NCBI RefSeq assembly: GCF_009689005.1
Contig: NZ_AP021879.1
Location: 7,317,501-7,381,500, forward strand
Direction of reading: 5' to 3'
Origin: Desulfosarcina ovata subsp. ovata
Lineage (GTDB): Bacteria; Desulfobacterota; Desulfobacteria; Desulfobacterales; Desulfosarcinaceae
Length of the DNA stretch: 64,000 bases
Shown: positions 1 through 8,181 of the stretch, piece by piece
Layout of the letters: each line of letters begins with the position of its first letter
How positions within the stretch are numbered: the stretch's first letter is position 1
Translations under genes and position numbers: made by a program
The notes under the pieces: model-generated
Told to the model about the DNA's origin: nothing
What the model saw: only the letters and a program-made list of their open reading frames with translations
Database searches by the model: none

Positions 1-10
1 TGAACCAATC

Positions 11-46
11 AGGGAGTTAGCTAACATCAGCTGACTCCCTTTTTTT
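11..46 (+). terminator. Rho-independent terminator
   Basis: A 12-bp stem (AGGGAGTTAGCT pairing with AGCTGACTCCCT, one G:T pair) closes a six-base loop and is followed by seven T residues. It presumably ends a plus-strand gene lying left of the window. Confidence 0.85.
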
Positions 47-81
47 GTGGAAAATCGGCGATTGTGCCCGTAAATTTTTGA
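35..81 (+). repeat. Dispersed 47-bp repeat, copy A
   Basis: By eye this stretch matches 14836-14882 at about 39 of 47 positions, sharing the cores CGGCGAT and GTGCCCGTAA followed by a T-run. Neither copy lies in a recognised gene. It may be the end of a mobile element or part of a dispersed intergenic repeat; no associated transposase is visible here. Confidence 0.5.
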
Positions 82-189
82 AGGTATTTTTCCTGTTGTT
101 TGGCAGCCGCTTTCAAGTCTGCATCTTTTCAAAAAGAAAGGCACCTTCGTTTTGGATCTGCGAAAGTGCTGTTTGGTCACATCCGTTTG

Positions 190-296
190 TATAGTATTCA
201 AGATAATGTTTTTGGGCTGCGTTATCGGTCGTCGCGGTATGACTTATACAGCTTCCTCCCTCTGGCCTTGCCAAAAACATTATCTTAAACACTATA
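190..296. repeat. MITE-like inverted repeat element
   Basis: Arms at 190-215 and 271-296 are 26-bp inverted repeats matching at 24 positions; both contain AAGATAATGTTTTTGG. They enclose about 55 bp with no open frame that makes sense. This could be a miniature inverted-repeat element or a long RNA hairpin. No target-site duplication was confirmed. Confidence 0.5.
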
Positions 297-641
297 GCCA
301 TTTGATTTGTCTTCTTATTTTCTGGGTCATTGGATTCACAATCCATTGGGTGGTTGTTGCTAAACCCGTGCACCGTACTTTTCTTTCACCTCCCTTACGG
401 TTTTCATTTGCGGGTTTGTATGCGCTGCCGAAATCGAAATCGCCCTGAGAGACGATTTTACGGCGTTCTGGACAATATCCATGCCCCAGTATGGGTTCAT
501 CGAGATTACATTTTCACAGGGGGCAGGAATGGAATTTTTTTCGTTACATTGGGTGCTGTGATCTGATAGCATCCACTCTTGACGCTGTTTGCCCGTCTGT
601 TAAGGAGATGGCACACGATCATTTTCAGGAAAATAATCTAC
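297..641. other. Gene-free stretch
   Basis: I see no convincing gene. Short frames exist on both strands, for example a 70-codon minus-strand frame at 360-572, but none has a ribosome binding site or resembles a known family. It may be the remnant of a decayed gene. Confidence 0.4.
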
Positions 642-1460
642 ATGAAGACGCACCGCCTCATCGCAATTTGGGTATTTTCCACGATGGTCATCTGTCTTTG
701 TCATTTCGTTTCCTGCGCACACCCGGTCCGCCGATTGGTATTTCGGCAGCATAAGATCCAATCAATACCCACTTTTCCTGATGGCACCGTGGAATTCGAA
801 AGATTATGGCTGCAAACCGACCAAGGCGATGTTGAAGGCTGGCTTTTCAGGGCCGATGGCGTCGAGGCTACCAAACCGGGGCCAGCGGTGTTGATGGCAC
901 ATGGTAACCGCGAGCTGATCGACTTTTGCCGAGAACGTGCCAACGGATATCAACGGTTGGGGTATACGGTCTTGTTGGGCGAGTACCGGGGATACGGTCG
1001 CAGTGCGGGCTCACCCAGCCAAGAACGTGTCGCTTCCGATTTTCAGGCCTTTTACGATCTCCTGGTATCGCTGCCTTTTGTGGATCCCCAAAAGGTCGTA
1101 TTCCATGGTCGCTCGTTGGGTGGGAGCGTATTGAGCGAGCTATCCCGGAGACGGCAACCGGCAGGTATCATCGTAGAATCGACCTTCATCTCAATCAAGG
1201 CGATGGCCCATGGGGCACCGGATTTACTGTTGGTGGACAGGTACGACACGCTCAGTGCGCTTATGGATTACCCGGGGCCGATCCTGATTATTCATGGCAC
1301 GCGGGACGACGTCGTTCCGGTCAGCCATGCCTTGGAGATGAAGAAGCGTATTCCCCGGGCTGAACTTCTTCTCTACGATTTCGGGCATAGCGATGGTCCG
1401 CCGGACTGGGATGTCTACTGGAATGACATCTCGGCATTCCTGAAAAGGGCGTTGGATTGA
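642..1460 (+). CDS. Alpha/beta hydrolase lipoprotein
   Basis: A 272-residue serine hydrolase of the alpha/beta fold, similar to the BEM46/YfhR-type extended family. The ATG at 642 is preferred over the upstream in-frame start at 579 because it begins directly with a signal peptide, with an AGGA about 11 bases upstream. The hydrophobic segment ends in a lipobox-like VSCA, so the enzyme is probably anchored to a membrane with its catalytic domain outside the cytoplasm. Visible motifs are the oxyanion-side MAHGNR, the nucleophile elbow GRSLGG, the acid-bearing HGTRDDVVP and the late FGHS that supplies the catalytic histidine. The substrate cannot be deduced. It stands alone, with the AT-rich island downstream. 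Confidence 0.85.
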   Translation: MKTHRLIAIWVFSTMVICLCHFVSCAHPVRRLVFRQHKIQSIPTFPDGTVEFERLWLQTDQGDVEGWLFRADGVEATKPGPAVLMAHGNRELIDFCRERANGYQRLGYTVLLGEYRGYGRSAGSPSQERVASDFQAFYDLLVSLPFVDPQKVVFHGRSLGGSVLSELSRRRQPAGIIVESTFISIKAMAHGAPDLLLVDRYDTLSALMDYPGPILIIHGTRDDVVPVSHALEMKKRIPRAELLLYDFGHSDGPPDWDVYWNDISAFLKRALD

Positions 1461-1535
1461 TTGCCAGTTGTGGCAGAAAGTTGATCCGATCCGGTCGGTT
1501 TTGGCTCCATTTCTGGCCGGCCAATACAGCTTTTT

Positions 1536-1889
1536 TCAAGAAAAACGAAAAAAATGCAACTTTTTCAATTTGTTGAAAATAATTTGTCCCAAAAGTGGTT
1601 TTTCAGGACGATATATATCTATTTTCCGTTGCAACCGCTTTCGGTAGGTATCATATCTGATCCCCAATCGTTTTGCCTCCGCCCGCGTTTCTTTCAATCC
1701 GAGTATCACGGCCAGGTCGCTTTTGCCGAAATGATTGACCGCCGCCTCCAACAATTCCTTGCCGAGTAAAATCCTTTCAGGATCGTCTTCATCAATCAGC
1801 CCCTCGACACCATCACGTTCAAGCGATTCGATCGATGTTCCCATGGTATCGATAGATGTATCCGTCGAGAACTCAGGTATAGAAGCCAA
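1536..1889 (-). CDS. Sigma-70 region-4-like helix-turn-helix protein, probably incomplete
   Basis: A frame of about 117 codons whose second half (HFGKSDLAVILGL ... AKRLGIRYDTYRKRL) reads like a sigma-70 region 4 or similar winged HTH that recognises DNA. The first 45 residues are acidic and low in complexity. The longest frame starts at a TTG without a ribosome binding site; an ATG lies at 1844, and the frame stays open upstream to about 1960, so the 5' end may be lost. The C terminus is basic and hydrophobic. No partner gene is adjacent. It could be a fragment of a regulator rather than a working gene. Confidence 0.45.
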   Translation of the reverse strand: MASIPEFSTDTSIDTMGTSIESLERDGVEGLIDEDDPERILLGKELLEAAVNHFGKSDLAVILGLKETRAEAKRLGIRYDTYRKRLQRKIDIYRPEKPLLGQIIFNKLKKLHFFRFS

Positions 1890-1955
1890 TTGTTGTGGAA
1901 TCAGAGCGAGATGGATAGAAGGATAGGGTGGGGCAATTGGAAAACGGTTTGCAGA

Positions 1956-2207
1956 TTACATGGAGATATCTCCAGTTTCTAAGGACTTTATTTTATTGAT
2001 ATACCCTGTACTAAGCACAACTCCTAGTAAGCGTTTGATTATTCTCCGGTATCTGGCGTCCGGCCCAATTACAGATACGATTGTATAATCTACAAAGCGG
2101 AACGAGAAACAGGTCAAAGGGAATTTGATGTATCTGTACTGGTATGGGCCTCTTTGGCGACGATTTTCAATAACCGAAAGCATTGGGTTTTGTTTATCTA
2201 ATCGCAT
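1956..2207 (-). CDS. Hypothetical small protein (doubtful)
   Basis: An 83-codon frame with an ATG start, rich in Arg, Ile and Tyr, matching no family I recognise. Parts of its DNA recur in degenerate form at 4539-4890 in a non-coding setting. That argues that this is repeat-derived sequence rather than a conserved gene. Confidence 0.2.
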   Translation of the reverse strand: MRLDKQNPMLSVIENRRQRGPYQYRYIKFPLTCFSFRFVDYTIVSVIGPDARYRRIIKRLLGVVLSTGYINKIKSLETGDISM

Positions 2208-2263
2208 AATTTCAATACCCCCAACTGTAAAACTATACCCAAAGCGATGATTTCATAAAGATT
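2061..2263. repeat. Degenerate duplicated segment, left copy
   Basis: Three short blocks here recur around 4539-4887: GGCCCAATTACAGATACGA (2062), GGGAATTTGATGTATCTGTA (2119) and AAAGCGATGATTTCATA (2241). The order of the blocks is not kept. The two sets bracket the two AT-rich lipoprotein genes, so they may be remains of a duplicated element that once bounded the island. Confidence 0.4.
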
Positions 2264-2949
2264 TGTATACCATATTCCATTCTTCAGGTTTTTGATTCGA
2301 AATTAGTGCGCCATGTGTAAAACCCTTACAACCAAATCATAAATATAATCTTATATGCGTATCATGTTGTTACACCTTGATACCTTACATATTGGAAGCC
2401 TTTCCGATAATCATAAGTAATAACTCTTTTTTAAATCGTAATTTTTGATAGGTGGATGGATAGCATGTTTTTTGCATGTCCATTATTTTATCTTAACACT
2501 ATTCACGAAAAACATTGATCATTCATCAATACAATGGGTTCAAAACGTTCCTGAATGGTACAATGAACTAAACGTTTTACCAAAGAGGCAATCAAATGCG
2601 CACAATTATGAGTCCAGAATCATGATCTTTCTGATAAAAACAATGAAAAGAATGGCATGGAAAAACCGACATCAACATCTATAAACTTAATCAAGGGTGT
2701 GATCAATCCAACACATTGACATAAAGCGAAAAAGCGTGAAAAACGATTTGAAATTATCCTCAATTTAACTTTCTTTAATAGTTCAAATATACCAATAGAC
2801 GTCCACGGTAGACAATGAAATGGGTCTAACCATTCTAACTCATCAACTACGAGCGTTCAAGAAAGACAGGTCAATTTGTTTCCGAACCCCATATTTCCTG
2901 CTTTCCTGCGATCAATAGGAAGAATAAAAAACAAATAAGGGGATCGAAT
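2208..2949. other. AT-rich gene-free stretch
   Basis: About 740 bp of low-GC sequence. One 79-codon plus-strand frame (2445-2684) has no ribosome binding site and no recognisable features. I see no promoter or repeat beyond the degenerate block ending near 2263. Confidence 0.4.
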
Positions 2950-3618
2950 ATGTGTGATAGACGATTTTATATTGTCTTTATTATTATAATTGTTAATTTA
3001 ACCAGTTGCAGTAGCATGACAACATCCTATGTGAAACCAAATCATCATAATTTAAAAACGATAGAATCTCTTGTTGTGAGAGTTGAAGGAAATCCTGATT
3101 TCTCCCATATTGATGCAATTGAATCTGAGTCGTCAATAATAATTCTTGTTACCGGTCCTATAGGTGCAATTGTCGACACGGCATATCGAAATAAAATTGA
3201 TGATGATGTTGTAGATGAAATAAAATCAGAAGAAATCTTGTCATCAGCACGTAAAAATTTTGCCATTCAGCTATCCGAGACACTACAGAAAGCTCAATTT
3301 TTTGATATTGTAAACTATGTTGATGCTGCCTATAATAGAAACGATTATGATGCTATTTTATATATTGAAATAATGAATTGGGGATCTCGAAGAAAGCAAT
3401 CGGAATCATATATCATTATTCCTTTTATTGATTTTCATATAGCTATGACAGACTTGCGTAAAAACAAGTTGATCTGGAATGAAAATCAAACAGTAACATA
3501 CGATACCAATCACACTTTAAATGATTACAAAACACAAAATGGACTTATCGAGAATGATTTGGAAAAACTTATCAATAAATCTGCCAATCAAATAGTTGAA
3601 TTATTATTAAGCTTTTAA
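2950..3618 (+). CDS. Hypothetical lipoprotein
   Basis: A 222-residue protein preceded by a clear AAGGGG ribosome binding site. Residues 1-20 form an Ile/Val-rich signal peptide ending in the lipobox LTSC, so it is very probably a lipidated periplasmic or outer-membrane protein. A GPIGAIVDTAY stretch near residues 72-82 resembles the glycine-containing linkers of small envelope lipoproteins; the remaining sequence is mixed alpha/beta without a motif I can name. Codon use and base composition are AT-rich, unlike the GC-rich flanking genes. With the second lipoprotein at 3961 this suggests horizontally acquired DNA. Function unknown. Confidence 0.75.
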   Translation: MCDRRFYIVFIIIIVNLTSCSSMTTSYVKPNHHNLKTIESLVVRVEGNPDFSHIDAIESESSIIILVTGPIGAIVDTAYRNKIDDDVVDEIKSEEILSSARKNFAIQLSETLQKAQFFDIVNYVDAAYNRNDYDAILYIEIMNWGSRRKQSESYIIIPFIDFHIAMTDLRKNKLIWNENQTVTYDTNHTLNDYKTQNGLIENDLEKLINKSANQIVELLLSF

Positions 3619-3723
3619 TAAACAAATATTGTTTATTTATAAAACTCCATTGATATTTGCTGTAACCGTATCTGTCATACCCCCATGTTATCTTGCCCCA
3701 TACCCAGCAGGAAGGAGATCGCC

Positions 3724-3840
3724 ATGACAGAATTTACTATTGTAGAGGATTTCCCGAGATCGAAAATAAATTTTTATGCACGTTTTCAAAACCTCAAAAG
3801 GCCTTTGACAGCACTAATTGAAAATGGGAACCTGTTTTAA
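3724..3840 (+). pseudogene. N-terminal remnant of a transposase-like gene
   Basis: A strong AGGAAGGAG site precedes an ATG whose product begins MTEFTIVEDFPRSKI and stops after 38 codons. From memory this resembles the start of IS1595-family transposases (a short segment ending in FPKSEIEF). After about 20 codons the similarity seems to move to another frame (FSKPQKAFD), consistent with a frameshift, and the rest is absent. I infer a decayed insertion sequence; the family call is tentative. Confidence 0.4.
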
Positions 3841-3960
3841 AAGCATCAGTTTGGACTACTAAGCAGTTGAATTATCAAAGATCGATTCTGAATTCCTGTT
3901 TATTTTGGATAGCTGGACTTTGATGTAATCAGTTTATAGACTAAAAACTGTTAACAATAA

Positions 3961-4401
3961 ATGGATATTAAAATGAAAAAAATACTAATAATTTTTTTGT
4001 TCATAATTGCTACAATTGGATGTGCTACACAAGGACAATTGAGCACTCTACCTAAAGTTAAAAGCCAAACAACTGCATGTGATGTTTTTGTCATTAGAAA
4101 GTCGACAATTTATGGGGGCGCATTGATTTATACCTTTGGTATTGATCATCAAGATATTGTTGCACTCGCTAGTGGTAATTATGTAACTTTTAAAGTTGAT
4201 TCTGGAACACATATTGCGTCGGTAAAATATCCACGACAATTATTTTTAGGTACCGCACAAAGCTCATTAGAATTTGAGTGTATTTCATCTAATGAAGTCT
4301 ATATCTATTTATGGCCAGGTTTGGCTGTAAATATGGAGTTGTTGCAGGAAGAAGAAGGTTCTAAATTAATTCAAAATGCAAAGCTTATAGACTTAAAATA
4401 G
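3961..4401 (+). CDS. DUF2846-like lipoprotein
   Basis: A 146-residue protein with a Lys/Ile-rich signal peptide and lipobox TIGC; an alternative ATG at 3973 (MKKILII) gives a more typical leader. The mature part shows the pattern of DUF2846-type envelope lipoproteins: an early strand of the CDVFVIRKS kind, a YGGALIYTFGID turn, an LASGNYVTFKVDSGTH hairpin and a closing LWPGLAVNMELL segment. The family has no established biochemical role. Like its neighbour at 2950 it is AT-rich, and it sits between the two sets of degenerate repeat blocks. Confidence 0.7.
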   Translation: MDIKMKKILIIFLFIIATIGCATQGQLSTLPKVKSQTTACDVFVIRKSTIYGGALIYTFGIDHQDIVALASGNYVTFKVDSGTHIASVKYPRQLFLGTAQSSLEFECISSNEVYIYLWPGLAVNMELLQEEEGSKLIQNAKLIDLK

Positions 4402-5017
4402 AGACATAAAGTTAATTTGAGAACTATTCTAAAGACGTACAAATGTAAGTTAAAAACACAGAGAAAATACCAGTATCTGCCATCCGACAAATTGAAGATA
4501 CAACTTCCTATTCTGCATAGCTGAACGACAAATTGAGTGAAGGGAATTTGATTTATCTGTAATGGCTTTTTACCTGAGCAAATTTTTAATAATCTGCAAT
4601 TTATAAAGCGATGATTTCATACAGATTGATCGACCAAAGCTACACTATAGCTGTGCTTCAAATTCACCGTAAATGGCATCGACAGGTAAAATCCGAAAAA
4701 TTGTGATAAACCCTGCCCACTTATTTTGGACGGAATGGCCAACCGTAAAGATTTGAAAAGTTTATCCCAAGGAAATGATCGCCTTGAAAGCGACAGATTA
4801 TCGAATCAATCCTGTAGAATTTCGGCCGGCCAAAAACGGCAGATAGCAATACCTTGTCAAAGCATTGGCCCGATTACAGATACAATAAAAAAGCACAGGC
4901 AATCATGTTCGGTAATCCCCAGGGTTGCCAATATTAAAGAGGCCGTTTTCATTATCCAGGATACCAACCATCTAAAACTGTCTGTCAGTCCGCTTTTCCT
5001 TCTATCCTTTGAAAAAG
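4402..5017. other. AT-rich gene-free stretch with degenerate repeat blocks
   Basis: No convincing gene. It contains the right-hand copies of blocks shared with 2061-2263: GGGAATTTGATTTATCTGTA at about 4542, AAAGCGATGATTTCATA at about 4605 and GGCCCGATTACAGATACAA at about 4867. A 115-codon frame at 4726-5073 runs into the methyltransferase gene on the other strand and looks spurious. Confidence 0.4.
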
Positions 5018-6007
5018 TTAGGCTTTATAGCCTTCCACCAGAGAAAACATGCGCTTATCCTGAAGCTGTTTGATTTTTGTAAATCCGGCTGCCGCGAGTC
5101 CGGCCTCGATTTCTTGGAATGTATAGGTGCCGCCGCCTTTGGTGCCGGCCAGCATGTTTACCGCAAACAGGGCGCCTTCTAAGGGTTGCGTATGATCCGG
5201 TGACATGACGTGATCTCGGATTACGATGCGGCCACCACCATCCAAGGCACGATGGATCTTACAATACAATTCCTCGTTCTCTGCGGGACTGTTCTGGTGA
5301 ATAATAGCCGACAACAGAGCCAGATCGTGTCCTGTTGGAAGTTCATCTTTGTAGAAATCGCCGACCACCAAGGTGACACGGTCCGTCATCCCGGCGGCCT
5401 CCACCCGAGCTCTAGCCATCTTGATTACCTCCGGCTTATCGAACAGGGTCGCCCGCATGGCCGGCTGTGCATCGAGGAAAGCTAGTATATAGGATCCGGA
5501 ACCGCCGCCGACATCCAACAGCCGGCTGGCTCCGCCAGGGTTCACGACCGCCACGACATCCGGTGCGGCCCTCGACGCGACCACGTGCATAGCCCCAATG
5601 AAAGCCTCGAAATTTTCCTTATCCAGGATACCTTTTTCCAAATCGGGAACAGCTTTTCCCAACACGATATTATTGAGTTTAGACCAGTTGCGCCAGACGG
5701 AGCCCATATGAAGCACCATGGGCCGAACCGACGGCGGTGCGTCTGCGGACAGCAGCGTGGCGGCGGACGACTCGGTTCGGTAGGTGCCATTGGTTTTCAC
5801 CATGAATCCCAGGGCACACAGAGCATCGAGCAAAATCGTGATTCCGCGCAAGTCGGCGCCGGTCGTGTAGGCAACTTCGTCCGCCGTGTGGGATTGGCGC
5901 GCAAGAAGGGTAAAAAGGTCTATCTCGGCCGCGCTGATGATTACGCGGCTGGCCATGAAGCCACGAACCGTTTTCAGGATCGAGTCATCCGTGTGTTTAT
6001 TGTCCAT
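5018..6007 (-). CDS. SAM-dependent O-methyltransferase (dimerisation-domain family)
   Basis: A 329-residue methyltransferase of the plant-type/O-methyltransferase-2 family. Residues 10-90 form the winged-helix dimerisation domain (ISAAEIDLFTLL ... LDALCALGFM). The SAM site is the LLDVGGGSGSY motif near residue 165, followed by the acidic LFDKPEV loop and the VVGDFYKDELP motif. A later HQNSPAENEELYCKIHRAL segment matches the catalytic-face region of the fold. Enzymes of this type methylate small aromatic or polyketide hydroxyls, but the substrate cannot be read from the sequence and no biosynthetic cluster surrounds the gene. The gene appears monocistronic. Length is normal for the family. Confidence 0.88.
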   Translation of the reverse strand: MDNKHTDDSILKTVRGFMASRVIISAAEIDLFTLLARQSHTADEVAYTTGADLRGITILLDALCALGFMVKTNGTYRTESSAATLLSADAPPSVRPMVLHMGSVWRNWSKLNNIVLGKAVPDLEKGILDKENFEAFIGAMHVVASRAAPDVVAVVNPGGASRLLDVGGGSGSYILAFLDAQPAMRATLFDKPEVIKMARARVEAAGMTDRVTLVVGDFYKDELPTGHDLALLSAIIHQNSPAENEELYCKIHRALDGGGRIVIRDHVMSPDHTQPLEGALFAVNMLAGTKGGGTYTFQEIEAGLAAAGFTKIKQLQDKRMFSLVEGYKA

Positions 6008-6057
6008 GGTCTACCTCGCTGTGAGTGTGAATAAATTGGTGAACAGGGTATCTCAAA

Positions 6058-6477
6058 TCAATTTTCCTCCTGATATCTTTCAGGATAATCATTGACCTTT
6101 TTCAGTAACCTGCCCGCAAGGTATTCGCTACCCTCTTTGAGACGATCATGGATGATAATGGCTTCTTCACGGTAACGGTTTATCTTATCTGGCTTCCAAT
6201 TCTTGGGAGGCCGTTGAAGATTGGTAATCCGGTCTGCCATTTTGACCATCCAAATTTCTCTCGGCTGTTGTCTGATCCTTGCGAGGTTGCCATCCAAATT
6301 CGATTCTTTCTCCAGCGCCGCCATAACCTCCATGGCGACCCAAGTGAAATGCATCAGGTATGGTATGTCCGTTCCGGGCACGAGCTGCTGTTTTTTACTA
6401 TTCCAGTGGGCTTCCGCAGCAAACCTGTATGCGCTTATGTCGATATCTGGGGACCAATTTCCGAATTTCAATTTCAC
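6058..6477 (-). pseudogene. RelA/SpoT-type HD hydrolase with internal deletion
   Basis: The 139-residue product matches the small (p)ppGpp-hydrolase-like HD family at both ends: AYRFAAEAH and LVPGTDIPYLMH at the N side, IRQQPREIWMVKMADRITNL and YREEAIIIHDRLKE at the C side. Family members I know are about 180-200 residues long. Missing here is the section after DGNL that normally carries the HD metal ligands and the ED pair; the reading frame continues across the gap. The enzyme should therefore be inactive. The GTG start at 6477 lies five bases after the stop of the shortened HU-like gene, so the two look cotranscribed. In-frame loss of the catalytic centre could mean a decaying gene or a retained binding scaffold. 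Confidence 0.6.
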
Positions 6478-6481
6478 CCCC

Positions 6482-6604
6482 TCACCGATCCACCCGCTCT
6501 TTTAGTTCCTTTCCCGCCTTGAATACGAATGAAAATCCTGCGCATTCTGGTATATTCTTTTCCGCCAATCGCCTTAATGCTTGGATCAGTTCAAGCTTGT
6601 TCAT
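6482..6604 (-). pseudogene. HU/IHF-like DNA-binding protein reduced to 40 residues
   Basis: A 40-codon gene with a strong CAGGAG ribosome binding site. Its first ten residues (MNKLELIQAL) match the start of HU/IHF proteins and its end (FKAGKELKERVDR) matches their C terminus. A normal HU/IHF is about 90-95 residues, so roughly 50 residues, including the beta-arm that inserts into DNA, are missing without breaking the frame. It could not form the usual dimer. It is directly upstream of another gene with the same type of lesion. Confidence 0.55.
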
Positions 6605-6885
6605 GTGTTTGGCGCTCCTGGTGATTGTATTCTGGAAATTCAAAAGGGGGGGGGGATTGTCGATAAAGATACCTGCTGTGGCGTGATACCGTCAAGGGCT
6701 TGCTTGAAGCGCCAGCTTTCGTGGCGATGATAATGCAAACGCTGACTTTTATGCGTGTGATCTAAAAGTCGTCAAACCATCGTCCAGATCGTCCACGCTC
6801 AATTATTATCCTTGCATCCAGTGAGTTAGGATGGACGGTACTTTAATGACGTGCCGATTCATCATCCAAAGTGGCGCACCAAGAC
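6605..6885. other. Intergenic region upstream of lexA
   Basis: About 280 bp without a gene, including a run of ten G residues near 6646-6655. It separates the minus-strand HU-like fragment from the divergent lexA cassette. I see nothing else recognisable apart from the promoter region that follows. Confidence 0.4.
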
Positions 6886-6942
6886 GTTGTATATGTTTCG
6901 CACAACATTTACATTGACATTAACATTATCCTGAACAATAAT
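6886..6942 (+). promoter_or_regulatory. lexA-cassette promoter with candidate operator
   Basis: TTGACA at 6914-6919 and AATAAT at 6937-6942, with a 17-bp spacer, form a good sigma70 promoter about 45 bp before the GTG start. Just upstream lie GTTGT-N11-ACAAC (6886-6906) and three to four short ACATT direct repeats overlapping the -35 region. Either could be the LexA operator, which would make the cassette self-regulated; neither is the E. coli CTGT-N8-ACAG box. Confidence 0.55.
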
Positions 6943-6986
6943 GACACAAAGGACAAAGTCACCTTGCGATATTGGAGGCCCGCACT

Positions 6987-7670
6987 GTGCAAACACCACC
7001 GACACCCAAGCAACAGACGCTCCTGGATTATCTGAGGCGCACCATCGATACCCAGGGTCAGATTCCCAGCCTGCGCCAGGCGGCTACCGACCTGGGGATC
7101 AGTCATACGGCTGTTGTCCAAAGGCTTAAATCCCTGGAGAACAAGGGGTACATCAAACGGGAAGGTCGTTACAGCCGCACAGTCTATTTGCTCAATCGCG
7201 ACCAGGAAACCGCCGGTGTTCACCGATGGCGAGAGCTTCCCATCATCGGCCAAATCACTGCCGGCCTGCCCATGTACGCCCAACAGGCATGGGATGGTAC
7301 CGTGGTGGTGGACGGTGCCGTATTCACCGGCGACAATCTCTTCGTATTGCGGGTGCGCGGTGATTCCATGCGCGATGTAGGTATTTTAGACGGGGATCTG
7401 ACCATCTGCCAACCCCGGCAGTATGCTGAAAACGGTGAAATCGTGGTGGCCCTGGTGCACAACGAAGAAGCCACGGTAAAGCGCTTTTTCCTGCACGCCG
7501 ACCATATCGAACTCCATCCTGAGAACCCGGCCTATCCAGTGCTGCGCTATGGTTTCGACGAAGTATTGATACAGGGCAAGGTGGTGGGGCTGCAACGAGG
7601 CTCTAACAGCGCCTTGTGGGAACCCCATCCCGGAACAAGCGCCAAGCGAACAGCTCCTGGAAAACATTGA
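6987..7670 (+). CDS. lexA: LexA-type SOS repressor
   Basis: A 227-residue LexA homologue that represses SOS genes until RecA-stimulated self-cleavage. The GTG at 6987 is chosen because GGAGG lies eight bases upstream; the longer TTG start overlaps that site. Residues 1-65 form the winged HTH (LRQAATDLGISHTAVVQRLKSL). The peptidase half has the Ala-Gly cleavage site in ITAGLP (about 92-93), the serine in GDSMRD (about 127) and the lysine in EATVKRF (about 165). After the normal end, GKVVGLQRG, about 23 extra residues read into what looks like the damaged 5' part of the next gene. It heads a cassette with a Y-family polymerase and DnaE2, which it presumably controls. Confidence 0.9.
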   Translation: MQTPPTPKQQTLLDYLRRTIDTQGQIPSLRQAATDLGISHTAVVQRLKSLENKGYIKREGRYSRTVYLLNRDQETAGVHRWRELPIIGQITAGLPMYAQQAWDGTVVVDGAVFTGDNLFVLRVRGDSMRDVGILDGDLTICQPRQYAENGEIVVALVHNEEATVKRFFLHADHIELHPENPAYPVLRYGFDEVLIQGKVVGLQRGSNSALWEPHPGTSAKRTAPGKH

Positions 7671-7674
7671 TCGG

Positions 7675-8175
7675 TTGCTGGCGATATTGATTCAACTGCC
7701 GCCCGCTTTTGACTGGGTTCCCGATCACCGGCTCTATTTGAGCCACCTGCTGGATGCCCTGGTGGGACTGCCGGTGGCCGTGGAGTTCCGCCATCGGTCC
7801 TGGGCCGACGAACGGGTTTTCAAAGGATTCAAAGACCGACGGGTGACCTTGGTGACCGTGGATGTGCCGGATCTGGGCTATCTGTTTCCGAGCCTGGATG
7901 TCGTCACCAACCCCGATCTGATCTATATCCGCTTTCATGGCCGCAATACCCGGGGATGGCGGTCGGGCAACATGCAAAAGCAGTTCGACTACGACTACAG
8001 CCCGGCCGAGCTTGAGCACTGGAGTTCGTCCACCATCCCCAAGATGGCTGCAACGGCCCGTACCGGTGCTATTTTCTTCAATAACCATGTCCGTGTCCAG
8101 GCACCCCGCAATGCGCAGATCCTGGTGGCGCAACTGGAAAACCGGGGCTTTTCGATGAAGCCATCAGGCCAATGA
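7675..8175 (+). CDS. DUF72-family protein, N-terminally truncated
   Basis: The 166-codon frame covers only the second half of the DUF72 (YecE-like TIM-barrel) family. It begins at the conserved ILIQLPPAFDW, continues through VAVEFRHRSW and YIRFHGR, and ends with FFNNHV, the usual C-terminal motif. Full-length members are about 240-290 residues, so the first ~110 are absent. The frame remains open for some codons upstream, overlapping the unusual lexA tail, which suggests a deletion fused the end of lexA to the middle of this gene. Only a TTG start is available. DUF72 function is not established; its place between lexA and the polymerase genes implies ancestral membership of the SOS cassette. 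Probably non-functional. Confidence 0.7.
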   Translation: MLAILIQLPPAFDWVPDHRLYLSHLLDALVGLPVAVEFRHRSWADERVFKGFKDRRVTLVTVDVPDLGYLFPSLDVVTNPDLIYIRFHGRNTRGWRSGNMQKQFDYDYSPAELEHWSSSTIPKMAATARTGAIFFNNHVRVQAPRNAQILVAQLENRGFSMKPSGQ

Positions 8176-8181
8176 GCGATC

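Noticed and set aside
360..572. 70-codon minus-strand frame
   Set aside because: Ordinary-looking peptide but no ribosome binding site and no family resemblance; kept only as a note on the gene-free stretch.
2445..2684. 79-codon plus-strand frame in the AT-rich island
   Set aside because: No ribosome binding site, no recognisable domain, and composition expected of random low-GC DNA.
4726..5073. 115-codon plus-strand frame
   Set aside because: No ribosome binding site or motifs; overlaps the methyltransferase gene and contains a degenerate repeat block.
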